Positions 12,038 to 20,246 of a stretch of 64,000 nucleotides of DNA are shown here, one piece after another. A model generated the notes under the pieces. It was not told the DNA's origin, searched no databases, and was given only the letters and a program-made list of their open reading frames with translations. The first letter of the stretch is position 1; each line of letters begins with the position of its first letter. This DNA is from Collinsella phocaeensis (GTDB taxonomy: Bacteria; Actinomycetota; Coriobacteriia; Coriobacteriales; Coriobacteriaceae): contig NZ_FQLR01000004.1 of NCBI RefSeq assembly GCF_900119895.1, forward strand, positions 1 through 64,000, in the 5' to 3' direction. The position numbers were made by a program, and so were the translations under genes.

Positions 12038-12620
12038 TAAGCGTCACTTCCGAGATGTACTTCTTGATGATCTCGCGCTGCTTGGCTTCATCGTTGGCGA
12101 GCGTGTCGCCGACGATACGTGAGGCCACGGCGACAGAGACCTTCGCGATGGAGTCCGTGGCGTTCGCATAGGCGCGACGCATCTCGTCATCTGCGCGCTC
12201 GCGGGCCTTCGTGATGATCTCCTCGACCTCGGCGTGCGCGTCGGCCACGATGCGGGCGCGCTCCTTCTCGGCGTCGCCGCGAGCGGCGAGAACGATCTCG
12301 GACGCCTGGCGGCGCGCATCGGCGATCACAGCATCTGCCTGGTCGCGAATCTCAGACGCCTTCTCCTTGGTCTCGTTCGCCTCATCGATGGACGCCTGGA
12401 TGGTCTTCTCGCGCGTGTCGAACATACTGAGGACCTTGGGCCAGGCGAGCTTGGCGAGCAGGAACCAGATGATCAGGAAGATGATCAGGGCCGGGATGAA
12501 CTCGGCGGGCTTGGGGATCAGGATGTCGGCACCGCTGGTCTCCTCTGCCACCGCCACCGCCGGAATCGCCCCGACGAGCGCCGCGACGGCCGCAGATGCA
12601 CGAATGTTTGCTGCTTTCAT
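12030..12620 (-). CDS. atpF: ATP synthase Fo subunit b
   Basis: Peripheral-stalk subunit of 196 residues. The membrane helix FIPALIIFLIIWFLLAKLAWPKVL (about 41-64) leads into a long charged coiled coil (EANETKEKASEIRDQADAVIADARRQASE...). Before it is an extra hydrophobic N-terminal stretch, residues 8-26, ending in AVAVAEE, that looks like a cleavable signal peptide. Overlaps atpH by 8 nt. Confidence 0.94.
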   Translation of the reverse strand: MKAANIRASAAVAALVGAIPAVAVAEETSGADILIPKPAEFIPALIIFLIIWFLLAKLAWPKVLSMFDTREKTIQASIDEANETKEKASEIRDQADAVIADARRQASEIVLAARGDAEKERARIVADAHAEVEEIITKARERADDEMRRAYANATDSIAKVSVAVASRIVGDTLANDEAKQREIIKKYISEVTLNG

Positions 12621-12665
12621 AGCTACTCTCCCTTGGAACAGCCTCGATGTCCCGTGACGGGCGGT

Positions 12666-12860
12666 TTACTTCACGACGAGCGCGACCACGAAGCCGATGA
12701 GGGCAAGTGCCTCAGCGAACGCGGAGCCCATGATGAAGACGGTGAAGACGCGATCCTGGACCTCAGGCTGGCGCGCCATGGCGTTCGCAACACCGTGAGC
12801 GGCGAGGCCGATGGCCAGACCAGCGCCGATAACACCGAGACCGTAACCGATAACTCCCAC
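12666..12860 (-). CDS. atpE: ATP synthase Fo subunit c
   Basis: Rotor-ring proteolipid of 64 residues: two TM helices joined by the polar loop ARQPE. The ion-binding carboxylate is the Glu in SAFAEALALIG (about residue 50). Helix 1 lacks the Gln and helix 2 the Ser/Thr found in sodium rings, suggesting proton coupling. The GTG at 12860 is chosen since AAAGGAGG lies just upstream and this gives the normal helix 1 length; the longer frame runs into the leader. Spacing (4 nt) is slightly tight. Confidence 0.92.
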   Translation of the reverse strand: MGVIGYGLGVIGAGLAIGLAAHGVANAMARQPEVQDRVFTVFIMGSAFAEALALIGFVVALVVK

Positions 12861-12979
12861 AATTCCTCCTTTAGTTGCATGCGCCCTGTGCGCATAACAC
12901 ACAACCGATATCTCAAACGACAAAGCGTTTGGGAACGAATGGTAGCACCGCCGCGCGGCGGCACAGAAACGTCACACGC

Positions 12980-13777
12980 CTAGTGGCCCTCGGCCTCGGC
13001 GCCCTGAATATAGACGGCAGTCAGCACCGTGAACACGTACGCCTGAATGACGCCGACGAACATCTCGATGCCGTAGATGACCAGCAGGATCGCACCGAAC
13101 GCCAGAGAAGGAAGCGCGCCGACGACATTGGCGGCGGTCAACTGCTCGAGGAGCGGCTGGGCGAACAGGGTCACCATGATCGCGAAGGAACCCATGACGA
13201 TATGACCCGCAAACATGTTGCAGAAAAGGCGGACGGCGAGCGTGATCGGACGCAGCAGCGTCGAGATAACCTCGATGACCCAGATGAGTACGTTCAGCGG
13301 AAACGCGACGCCGGAGGGGGCCAGGCTCTTGATGTACCCGATGGGACCGTGAACCTTGACGCCGCACGCGATGAAGTAGATGAACGCGACGAGCGCGAGG
13401 GCAGCGGTGGTGGAAATGGTTCCAGAACCCGGCTTCATGCCCGGAATGATGCCAACGACGTTGTTGACGAAGATGAAGAAGAACAGCGTCGCCAGGAACG
13501 GGAAGTGCTTCTTCCAGGTCTTGCCGACGATGGCCTTGCCCACGTCCTTCTCGATGAACTGGATGATGTACTCCATCATGTTCTGGAACATCCCATGGGG
13601 AACGAGGCTCATGTTCTTGACGAACGCGAACATGATGATAAGGAGCAGGATGGCAGACACGATCATCCAGAAGGTGTACTGGGTGACGCCTGTCATCAGG
13701 TCGCCGACCACCGGAATGGAATGGAATTCCGAAACCAGGTGGTTGATCTCCTCTGGCAGCAATTCAAAAGCTTCCAC
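12980..13777 (-). CDS. atpB: ATP synthase Fo subunit a
   Basis: Stator channel of Fo, 265 residues, polytopic. The essential Arg is in helix 4 (ITLAVRLFCNMFAGH) and the final helix contains YGIEMFVGVIQAYVFTVLTAVY. The start is GTG at 13777, set by AAGGAGG with 7 nt spacing; the ATG 5 nt earlier is out of frame. Confidence 0.95.
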   Translation of the reverse strand: MEAFELLPEEINHLVSEFHSIPVVGDLMTGVTQYTFWMIVSAILLLIIMFAFVKNMSLVPHGMFQNMMEYIIQFIEKDVGKAIVGKTWKKHFPFLATLFFFIFVNNVVGIIPGMKPGSGTISTTAALALVAFIYFIACGVKVHGPIGYIKSLAPSGVAFPLNVLIWVIEVISTLLRPITLAVRLFCNMFAGHIVMGSFAIMVTLFAQPLLEQLTAANVVGALPSLAFGAILLVIYGIEMFVGVIQAYVFTVLTAVYIQGAEAEGH

Positions 13778-13814
13778 GACATTCCCTCCTTATGCGACGC
13801 CCGGCTGCGAGGCC

Positions 13815-14105
13815 TTACCTCCGACCGAGCGACATGGCCGCGAGAAGCGCCCACATCCCAAAGAAACCTATGGTCCCGCCCATGACGAACAGCAGGAAAC
13901 CCTCAGGGTCATATACCCAAGCGAATGCTCCCGTCAACGCAAGAAACGCTGTTGAAACAGCAATCGCCGCCAGACCCCGGGCAACGGTCGGTCGGGCACC
14001 CGGCCTGCGCGTCGCGAGGACCGCAGCAAGCAGCGGAGAGAAACCGATCGCACCTATCGCAACGCCCGCCAGGGCCATGACGGCATCCGGAAGGCATAGC
14101 GACAA
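13815..14105 (-). CDS. Small membrane protein at atpI position
   Basis: 96-residue hydrophobic protein with about three TM segments (ALAGVAIGAIGFSPLLAAVL; GLAAIAVSTAFLALTGAF; GFLLFVMGGTIGFFGMWALLAAM). First gene of the atp operon, where many bacteria encode AtpI, a c-ring assembly factor or Mg channel. Sequence similarity to AtpI is weak; the call rests on position and topology. TTG start at 14105 is preferred: GAAAGGGG precedes it and no ATG fits. A long leader with a palindrome lies upstream. Confidence 0.65.
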   Translation of the reverse strand: MSLCLPDAVMALAGVAIGAIGFSPLLAAVLATRRPGARPTVARGLAAIAVSTAFLALTGAFAWVYDPEGFLLFVMGGTIGFFGMWALLAAMSLGRR

Positions 14106-14128
14106 GAGTACACCCCTTTCATCACAAC

Positions 14129-14150
14129 GGCACACCTCAGGAGGTGTGCC
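14129..14150. promoter_or_regulatory. Palindrome in the atp operon leader
   Basis: GGCACACCTC-AG-GAGGTGTGCC, a perfect 10-bp inverted repeat between the atp promoter and the first start codon. The 2-nt centre makes it better suited as a protein-binding site than a simple RNA hairpin. Confidence 0.5.
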
Positions 14151-14166
14151 GTCCTAGCGTGCCCAC

Positions 14167-14172
14167 ATTATA
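14167..14172 (-). promoter_or_regulatory. Probable -10 element of the atp operon promoter
   Basis: A perfect TATAAT on the minus strand about 62 nt before the first start codon. No consensus -35 is seen at 17 nt; TTTACT at 19 nt is the best candidate. Nothing similar lies nearer the gene. Confidence 0.55.
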
Positions 14173-14329
14173 CTCGTTTGTCCTTACAGTGAGTAAATGG
14201 ACATATGACGCATATCTCTGCGAGCGAAGAGATTATATCCCTGGACGATCGCAGGGCAACCGATGCGCGAATCCGTCACCTTGCCTACATATTGCAAGGC
14301 AGAAACGGTCGCATTGCAGTCGAGAGGCC

Positions 14330-14977
14330 CTATAGCGTGCCGAATATCCGGTCCCCCGCATCCCCGAGGCCGGGGACGATGTAGGCCGCCTCGTTCAAAC
14401 CCTCATCCACCGAGCACGTGTAGACGCGCACCGCGTCGTCTGAGTCGAGCACGGTCTTGAGCCCCTCGGGGGCAGCGACGATGGACAGGAAGCGGATGTC
14501 CTGGGCGCCCTGCTTGCGGAGGTACTGAAGCGCGGCGACCGCCGAGCCGCCCGTGGCGAGCATGGGATCGACCACCAGGCAGATGCGCTCCGCGATATCT
14601 CCGGGGAGCTTCGCGTAGTACTCATGCGGCTCATGGGTGACCTCGTCGCGATACATGCCGACATGGCCGACGCGGGCAGCGGGGATCAGGTCGAGCAAAC
14701 CGTCGACCATGCCGAGGCCGGCGCGGAGAATGGGGACGATCGCGAGCTTGCGGCCGGCGATCTTCTTGCAGGTGGCCTCGCAGATCGGCGTCGTGACGGA
14801 AACGTCCTCCAGCGGGAGGTCGCGTGTGGCCTCATAGCCCTCGAAAACCGCCAGCTCGCGGATAAGGTCGCGGAACTGCTTGGTTCCGGTCTGCTCGTCG
14901 CGCAGAATGGAAAGCTTGTGCTGGACGAGCGGGTGGTCGACCACGGTAACGCGGTCGGAATCAAACGGTACGGTCAT
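14330..14977 (-). CDS. upp: Uracil phosphoribosyltransferase
   Basis: Salvages uracil to UMP with PRPP. The 215-residue length is normal. The PRPP loop reads [15 protein letters not shown] (about 134-148), and the C-terminal uracil-recognition region [13 protein letters not shown] is intact. GGGGAG precedes the ATG. It follows rpiB by 26 nt on the same strand. Confidence 0.97.
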   Translation of the reverse strand: MTVPFDSDRVTVVDHPLVQHKLSILRDEQTGTKQFRDLIRELAVFEGYEATRDLPLEDVSVTTPICEATCKKIAGRKLAIVPILRAGLGMVDGLLDLIPAARVGHVGMYRDEVTHEPHEYYAKLPGDIAERICLVVDPMLATGGSAVAALQYLRKQGAQDIRFLSIVAAPEGLKTVLDSDDAVRVYTCSVDEGLNEAAYIVPGLGDAGDRIFGTL

Positions 14978-15003
14978 CTTCTCTCCCCTGAATCGATGGG
15001 AAC

Positions 15004-15441
15004 CTAGTCGAGCGCCATGATCTTAGCGACGCGGTCCGCATGGCGGCCGCCTTCGAATTCCGTCGTCAAGAAGACCCGGACAATCTCGCGGTTGACCTCC
15101 GGCTCCACGAAGCGGCCGGAGAGGCACACGACGTTGCCGTCGTTGTGCTGGCGGAACAGCTCCGCGAATTCAGGCGTGGTGATGGAGGATGCGCGAATGC
15201 CGGCGACCTTGTCGGCGGCGAGCGCCACGCCGATACCCGTGCCGCATACGAGCACACCGCGGTCGGCATCGCCCTGAGCGACGGTGCGGGCGACAAGGGC
15301 GGCGTAATCAGGGTAGTCCACACGCTCTTCCGAGTCGGGACCAAGATCGATCACATCCTGGCCGAGCTCCGACGCGAGATAATCGACGAGGGCCTGCTTC
15401 TGCTCAAAGCCGGCATGGTCGGATCCGATTGCGACACGCAT
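15004..15441 (-). CDS. rpiB: Ribose-5-phosphate isomerase B
   Basis: Interconverts ribose 5-phosphate and ribulose 5-phosphate. 145 residues. IGSDHAGF at the N terminus, the active-site Cys in [15 protein letters not shown] (about residue 66), and the GGRHADRV phosphate-binding motif at the C terminus are all present. Lies between glpK and upp, where it can feed PRPP supply to the nucleotide salvage gene next door. Confidence 0.95.
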   Translation of the reverse strand: MRVAIGSDHAGFEQKQALVDYLASELGQDVIDLGPDSEERVDYPDYAALVARTVAQGDADRGVLVCGTGIGVALAADKVAGIRASSITTPEFAELFRQHNDGNVVCLSGRFVEPEVNREIVRVFLTTEFEGGRHADRVAKIMALD

Positions 15442-15495
15442 AGGTAGATACCCTTTCCCAGTTAAGGCGACAGATTGCGGGCGATGGGCCCCGAC

Positions 15496-17040
15496 TCACT
15501 GTACCACGGTTCTCGTGCGCGCCACCGCATCATGCCAACCGGACAGGCAATGCGCGACCCGCTCCGGCTCGTTGACCGGCTCGAAGCGCTCCCCGACGGC
15601 ATGGTTCTGCATCAGCTCGTCTCGGTCCTCCCAATAGCCCACGGCGAGGCCGGCGAGATACGCGGCGCCGAGCGCCGTCGTCTCGACGGCTTCCGTCTGG
15701 ACGACGGGAATGCCGAGCAGGTCTGCCTGGAACTGCATGATGAATCCGTTGCGCGAGGCGGCGCCGTCGACCGACAGGCTTCCCAGCCGATGATGCGCGT
15801 CCGCCTCCATCGCCCGCAGGACGTCGAACGTCTGGTACGCCATGGATTCACAGGCGGCGCGGACGAGCGTCGCCCGGTTCGAAGCCGCCGTCAGCCCGGT
15901 GATCATGCCGCGGGCGCCGGGATCCCACCAGGGCGCTCCCAGCCCGGAGAACGCGGGGACCAGATAGCACCCATCGTTGCCCTCGACGCTCAGGGCTATC
16001 TCCTCGGTCTCCCGGGCGCCGCCGATGATGCCGAGCCCGTCCCGCAGCCACTGTATCGTCGATCCGGCATGGAAGATCGATCCTTCAAGGGCATAGGAAA
16101 TGCGGCCGCCTTCGGCGATTCCGATGGTGGAAAGCAGCCCGTTCGATGAGTGCACGACCTCGTCGCCCGTGTTCATGAGCATGAAGCACCCGGTGCCGTA
16201 GGTGTTTTTCGTATCTCCGGGCTCGAAGCAGCAGTGCCCAAAAAACGATGCCTGCTGGTCGCCGGCGACGCCGGCGATGAGCGGCATATGCGTCATGATC
16301 TCGCTCGAGACGCGGCCGAACTCCCCCGAGCTCCAACGGACCTCGGGCAGCATGCTCCGTGGGATATCGAGCATCGCGAGAAGCTCGTCATCCCATTCGA
16401 GCGTGTGGATGTTGAACAGCATCGTGCGGCTCGCGTTCGTGTAATCCGTCGCATACACCTCGCCGCCGGTCAGGTTGTAGATCAGCCAGGTATCGATGGT
16501 TCCGAACATGAGCTCGCCTGCGTCGGCGGCCTCGCGGGCACCGCTCACGTTGTCAAGAATCCACCTGATCTTAGTCGCGGAGAAATACGCATCGGGAGCA
16601 AGCCCGGTCTTGGACCGAATCGACTCTTCGCACCCGTCGAACACGAGGCCGTCCACGATATCGGCCGTGCGGCGGCATTGCCATCCGATGGCGCTGTAGA
16701 TAGGCTGGCCCGAGTCGCGGTCCCACACGACGCAGGTCTCGCGCTGATTGGTGATGCCGATCGCCGCGATGCTATCCGAATGGATTCCGCTTTTGAACTG
16801 AACCTCCATCATGACGGCGATCTGGGAGGCCAGAATTTCCATGGGATCCTGCTCGACCCAACCGGGCTGGGGGTAAAACGCCTTGACCGGCTTTGAGGCC
16901 TGGGCAACGATGCATCCGTACTCATCGACGATGATGGCACGCACCGATGTCGTGCCGGAGTCGAGGGCCATGATGTACCCGCTCGGCTGCAGCGGATACA
17001 CGCGGTCGACAAGCCCCAAGTCCTTCAGGCTGAACGCCAT
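15496..17040 (-). CDS. glpK: Glycerol kinase
   Basis: FGGY-family kinase, ATP + glycerol to glycerol 3-phosphate, 514 residues. The N-terminal ATP-binding MALDSGTTSVRAIIVD starts about residue 24, so there are about 20 extra residues before it compared with E. coli GlpK. GWVEQDP, NQRET, and the C-terminal DGAASRNGFIMQFQADLLG signature are present. ATG 17040 is one nt past the tsaC stop (TGACATG), so it is coupled to tsaC. No glycerol facilitator or dehydrogenase is nearby. Confidence 0.93.
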   Translation of the reverse strand: MAFSLKDLGLVDRVYPLQPSGYIMALDSGTTSVRAIIVDEYGCIVAQASKPVKAFYPQPGWVEQDPMEILASQIAVMMEVQFKSGIHSDSIAAIGITNQRETCVVWDRDSGQPIYSAIGWQCRRTADIVDGLVFDGCEESIRSKTGLAPDAYFSATKIRWILDNVSGAREAADAGELMFGTIDTWLIYNLTGGEVYATDYTNASRTMLFNIHTLEWDDELLAMLDIPRSMLPEVRWSSGEFGRVSSEIMTHMPLIAGVAGDQQASFFGHCCFEPGDTKNTYGTGCFMLMNTGDEVVHSSNGLLSTIGIAEGGRISYALEGSIFHAGSTIQWLRDGLGIIGGARETEEIALSVEGNDGCYLVPAFSGLGAPWWDPGARGMITGLTAASNRATLVRAACESMAYQTFDVLRAMEADAHHRLGSLSVDGAASRNGFIMQFQADLLGIPVVQTEAVETTALGAAYLAGLAVGYWEDRDELMQNHAVGERFEPVNEPERVAHCLSGWHDAVARTRTVVQ

Positions 17041-17041
17041 G

Positions 17042-17752
17042 TCAGCACCCTCCTTCGGAAATCTGCGTCATATCGGAAATCACGGATAGAACCTGGCCGG
17101 CGGACAAGGCTCCCTCGCGCAAGATGGAGACCTTTCCGTCGCACGCGGCGACGATCGTCGAGGCGTCGCGACACCTGGTCGTGCCGGCGTCCACCGCCAC
17201 GTCCACCCCTGCGAGCACACGCCGCTCCACGTCATCAAACGACGCGGGGGCTGGCGCGCCGTGCGTGTTCGCGCTCGTCACCGCAAGCGGGCATCCGCAG
17301 GAGCGGATGATCGCCTGGATGACCGGGGATGCCGACGCGCGGAGCGCAACGGTCCCGTCACCTGCCCGCATGAATGCGGGAACACGATGAGAGGCGGGCA
17401 CGACGACGGTCAGCGCGCCGGGCCACAACGCAGATGTGAGCGCCCTGATCTCCGGTGCCACCGATTCGCCGTACTCATCAAGCGCCTCGGGTCCCGAAAC
17501 CAACCAAGGAACCGTCTGCGTCAGCTCTCGGCACTTCAAGCTGAATATCCGCCGATATCCACTTTCGGGCCCGGGCATATCCCCCTGCGCCGCCGCCTCG
17601 GCCGCCGACACCGCGACGCCGAGTCCGTACACCGTTTCGGTAGGAAGCAGCGCAAGCGACCCCGCGCGCAGCATGGCGGCGACGTCCCGAGCCACCAGCG
17701 GATGCGGAGCGGCGTTCCCCCATGTCCGATAGACTCGTCGCATGCTCGCCAT
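17042..17752 (-). CDS. tsaC: L-threonylcarbamoyladenylate synthase (Sua5/YrdC/TsaC)
   Basis: Makes threonylcarbamoyl-AMP for the t6A37 modification of ANN-decoding tRNAs. 236 residues: LLPTETVYGLG (substrate loop), IFSLKCRELTQTVPWLV in place of the usual KxR...P loop, LRASASPVIQAI and PLAVTSANTHGAPAP. Only the YrdC domain is present; no Sua5 C-terminal domain. ATG at 17752 or 17743 are both possible; the longer upstream frame is discounted. Sits 3' of prmC in the common prmC-tsaC order. Confidence 0.92.
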   Translation of the reverse strand: MASMRRVYRTWGNAAPHPLVARDVAAMLRAGSLALLPTETVYGLGVAVSAAEAAAQGDMPGPESGYRRIFSLKCRELTQTVPWLVSGPEALDEYGESVAPEIRALTSALWPGALTVVVPASHRVPAFMRAGDGTVALRASASPVIQAIIRSCGCPLAVTSANTHGAPAPASFDDVERRVLAGVDVAVDAGTTRCRDASTIVAACDGKVSILREGALSAGQVLSVISDMTQISEGGC

Positions 17753-17931
17753 CTTCCCTTTCTCGTTATGCCTTGCGTGCAGATGTGCACAATCCAGGGC
17801 GCATTGTCTCACGCATCATGCGGTCGCGCATTCCGTCGCGACGAGCGACCGGCCAAACGGGCGAGGCCTTCGGCGAAATGGCCCGTTCGTGACCACATTG
17901 TGAACCGTCGTGCGCAAAACGCGCACAATCG

Positions 17932-19068
17932 CTACGCTGGCGCCCGTCCGTCTTCCTCTTCCGCGCGGGCGACAACCGATGCGGGAACGCGCGCCAAAAG
18001 GTGACGCGGGCGGCCGGCGAGATCCTGCACGATCTCGACGTCCTCGAATCCTGCGCGGCGGGCGAGGTCCGCGGCTTTCCCCAAGGCGTCTTCATGAAGC
18101 TCGCATGCGAACAGCCCATCCGCCCGCAGCATGTGCGGAGCGGCCCGCAAAAGCCTCCGATATATATCCAGGCCATCCGTCCCGCCCGCCAACGCAAGCT
18201 CCGGCTCATAGGCCGACACCTCTCGAGGAAGCTTGCGCATCACATCAGTCGGTATATACGGGGGATTCGAGACCAAGACGTCAAACGTCCCCCATTCCGT
18301 CGCGCGGTCAAGCGGGGAGACGAGGTTGCCCTCCCGTACGTCCACGTCAGCTTCGGTCAACCCGAGCGCCCGTCGATTGCGCTTCGTCAGATCCACAGCG
18401 CGGGGCTCGATATCCGTCGCGACGCACCGAACCCTACCCGGGCGCTCGGATGCAAGCGAGAGCGAAATGACGCCCGTGCCGCAACCGACCTCCAGGACGC
18501 GGGCGCACGGCATCGCATCGGACGCGGGCACGGGCGCCTCCTCCGCAACCTCCTCGTCGGGCGCCTCGTCATGATTTCGGGCGTCCCGCGTGTCCCGGTC
18601 TTCACCTGCGGCGGCCTGCTCTTCGCGGCGCTGTTCCTCCACCATCTCGTTCCACGGCAGCACCGCGCGAGGGTGCGCGCGAGGGTGGGCGGCAGCATCG
18701 ACGGGTCGGGGACCCAGGACCTCGGCGTCGAGATAGGAAAGGACCTCCTCGACGAGTACTTCGGTCTCGGGACGGGGGATGAGCACCCCCGGCTCGCACG
18801 CGACGTCGATGGTCCTAAACGCGGTCTCCCCCGTGATGTACTGCAACGGCTCGCCCTTCGCGCGGCGAACGACAGCATCGTGCATGCGGGCAAGCTCCGC
18901 TGAATCAAGCGGGCGATCGAACTCGGTATACAGCTGGATGCGACTCATCCCCGTCACGGACGTCAGCAGCCATTCCGCGGAAACGCGCGGCCGCTCGATC
19001 CCCTTCCGGGCAAGATAGTCATTCGTCCAGTCCAAGCAGCGTTTGATCGTCCACATCTCGTCGGTCAT
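17932..19068 (-). CDS. prmC: Release factor glutamine N5-methyltransferase with a long insertion
   Basis: Methylates the GGQ glutamine of release factors. 378 residues, against about 280 in most bacteria. The N-terminal RF-binding domain ends at IPRPETE (99-103); SAM motif I is EVGCGTG (193-199) and the catalytic NPPY is 268-271. The extra length is a hydrophilic, Glu/Asp/Arg/Ala-rich insertion at about residues 117-187, between the two domains. prfA is not adjacent, unlike in many genomes. GGGGTG precedes the ATG. Confidence 0.93.
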   Translation of the reverse strand: MTDEMWTIKRCLDWTNDYLARKGIERPRVSAEWLLTSVTGMSRIQLYTEFDRPLDSAELARMHDAVVRRAKGEPLQYITGETAFRTIDVACEPGVLIPRPETEVLVEEVLSYLDAEVLGPRPVDAAAHPRAHPRAVLPWNEMVEEQRREEQAAAGEDRDTRDARNHDEAPDEEVAEEAPVPASDAMPCARVLEVGCGTGVISLSLASERPGRVRCVATDIEPRAVDLTKRNRRALGLTEADVDVREGNLVSPLDRATEWGTFDVLVSNPPYIPTDVMRKLPREVSAYEPELALAGGTDGLDIYRRLLRAAPHMLRADGLFACELHEDALGKAADLARRAGFEDVEIVQDLAGRPRHLLARVPASVVARAEEEDGRAPA

Positions 19069-19415
19069 GGCACACCCCGTCCTTCATCGCGCTGTCGTCT
19101 GGTGAGGATTCTAATGCACGCGATCGGGACAGGCGACGCGGTCGGCAAGAAGCAGCACAGCGCGCGCCACCTCGCCATTCCTCCATACAATCCAACAGCG
19201 AACACGAAGGTGCCGACCCCGCTCCGACACGCATGCGGTCGGCGAGACGACCGGGGCGGCGCGATGCGGGACGCCGTCCGAGCATCCAATGCGTGACCCG
19301 CAGACATCTCGCCTCACCGACGGCTCCACGGACATCAGGTTGACGCCCATGTAAAAGCGGGCCCGGACAACGGACGTCCAGACCCGCTCGATGGCTCGCG
19401 TACCGTGCGCAGCGC
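19069..19415. other. Gene-free spacer between prmC and purN
   Basis: 347 bases with no convincing gene on either strand. It holds the purN terminator at 19353-19389. Several short open frames of arbitrary composition were examined and not called. Confidence 0.6.
19353..19389 (-). terminator. Rho-independent terminator of purFMN genes
   Basis: On the minus strand AGCGGG...CCCGCT with an inner GGAC/GTCC stem, followed by TTTTAC, 27 nt after the purN stop. Confidence 0.7.
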
Positions 19416-20246
19416 TTATCCGCGCGGGCGCACCTCGACCGTCAAATCCTCACGGACGTGCACGCGCCCGTCGGCAAGGAGCTGGACGACATCGGGGTAC
19501 AGCGCGTGCTCGATCGCGTGGATATGTTCCTCCAGCATCTCGACATCCCATCCCTCCTCGACCGCCAGCGCGCGCTGGGCGATGATGGGACCCATATCGT
19601 AGGCCGCATTGGCGATATGCACGGTCACGCCGGTGACCTTGACGCCGCGGTCAAACGCATCCCGGATACCATGAGCCCCGGTGAAGCTCGGCAGGAGCGC
19701 GGGATGGATGTTGATCACGCGATTGGGAAACGTTGCCAGCAGCGGGGCGTGAACCATGCGCATGTAGCCGGCCATGACCACGTACTCGCATCCGGCGGCC
19801 AGCAGTTCATGCGCGATGACCTCGTCGGCCTGGATGGGATCCGCGTAGACGTCTTTCGAGAGCGTGAGCGTCTGGATGCCCGCCGCCTCGGCACGCTTGA
19901 GGCCATACGCTGAAGGACGGCTGGCGACGACGAGCTTGATCTGGGCATTGAGCGTCCCAGCGGCGATGGCGTCGATGAGCGCCTGCAGGTTGGTTCCCGA
20001 ACCGGAGAGCAGCACACCGATGGGAAGCGGAGCGCGCGAGGAGGCTTCCTGCGCCGCGCGCGCATCCTGCAGATCGTTGATGTCGAGCGGCTTGCGGACG
20101 GCGGCGGCGCGGCCGGCATCGACCTCGCGCTCGGCGCTTTCGTCGAAAAACACTTCGCCCGGCAGGGCCTCGGGAGAAAGCTCCGCGCCCTCGACCAGGC
20201 AGCGGTATTCCTCGGAGGCCGTGACCGAATCGTCCCTACTGCTCAT
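19416..20246 (-). CDS. purN: Phosphoribosylglycinamide formyltransferase with N-terminal extension
   Basis: 10-formyl-THF-dependent step 3 of purine synthesis. The catalytic core begins at Ile76 (IGVLLSGSGTNLQ) and contains Asn179 and His181 in NIHPALLPSF and Asp217 in YDMGPII, matching the Asn-His-Asp triad. Residues 1-75 are an acidic extension with no recognised domain. The ATG at 20246 lies within the last codons of purM (11-nt overlap), supporting the long form; no internal ATG precedes the core. Confidence 0.93.
   Translation of the reverse strand: MSSRDDSVTASEEYRCLVEGAELSPEALPGEVFFDESAEREVDAGRAAAVRKPLDINDLQDARAAQEASSRAPLPIGVLLSGSGTNLQALIDAIAAGTLNAQIKLVVASRPSAYGLKRAEAAGIQTLTLSKDVYADPIQADEVIAHELLAAGCEYVVMAGYMRMVHAPLLATFPNRVINIHPALLPSFTGAHGIRDAFDRGVKVTGVTVHIANAAYDMGPIIAQRALAVEEGWDVEMLEEHIHAIEHALYPDVVQLLADGRVHVREDLTVEVRPRG

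Noticed and set aside
12948-12962. CCGCCGCGCGGCGG palindrome between atpB and atpE
   Set aside because: Short self-complementary GC run expected often in this base composition; no other support.
19102-19350. Short frames between prmC and purN
   Set aside because: No start signals, no family likeness on either strand; one includes the purN terminator.
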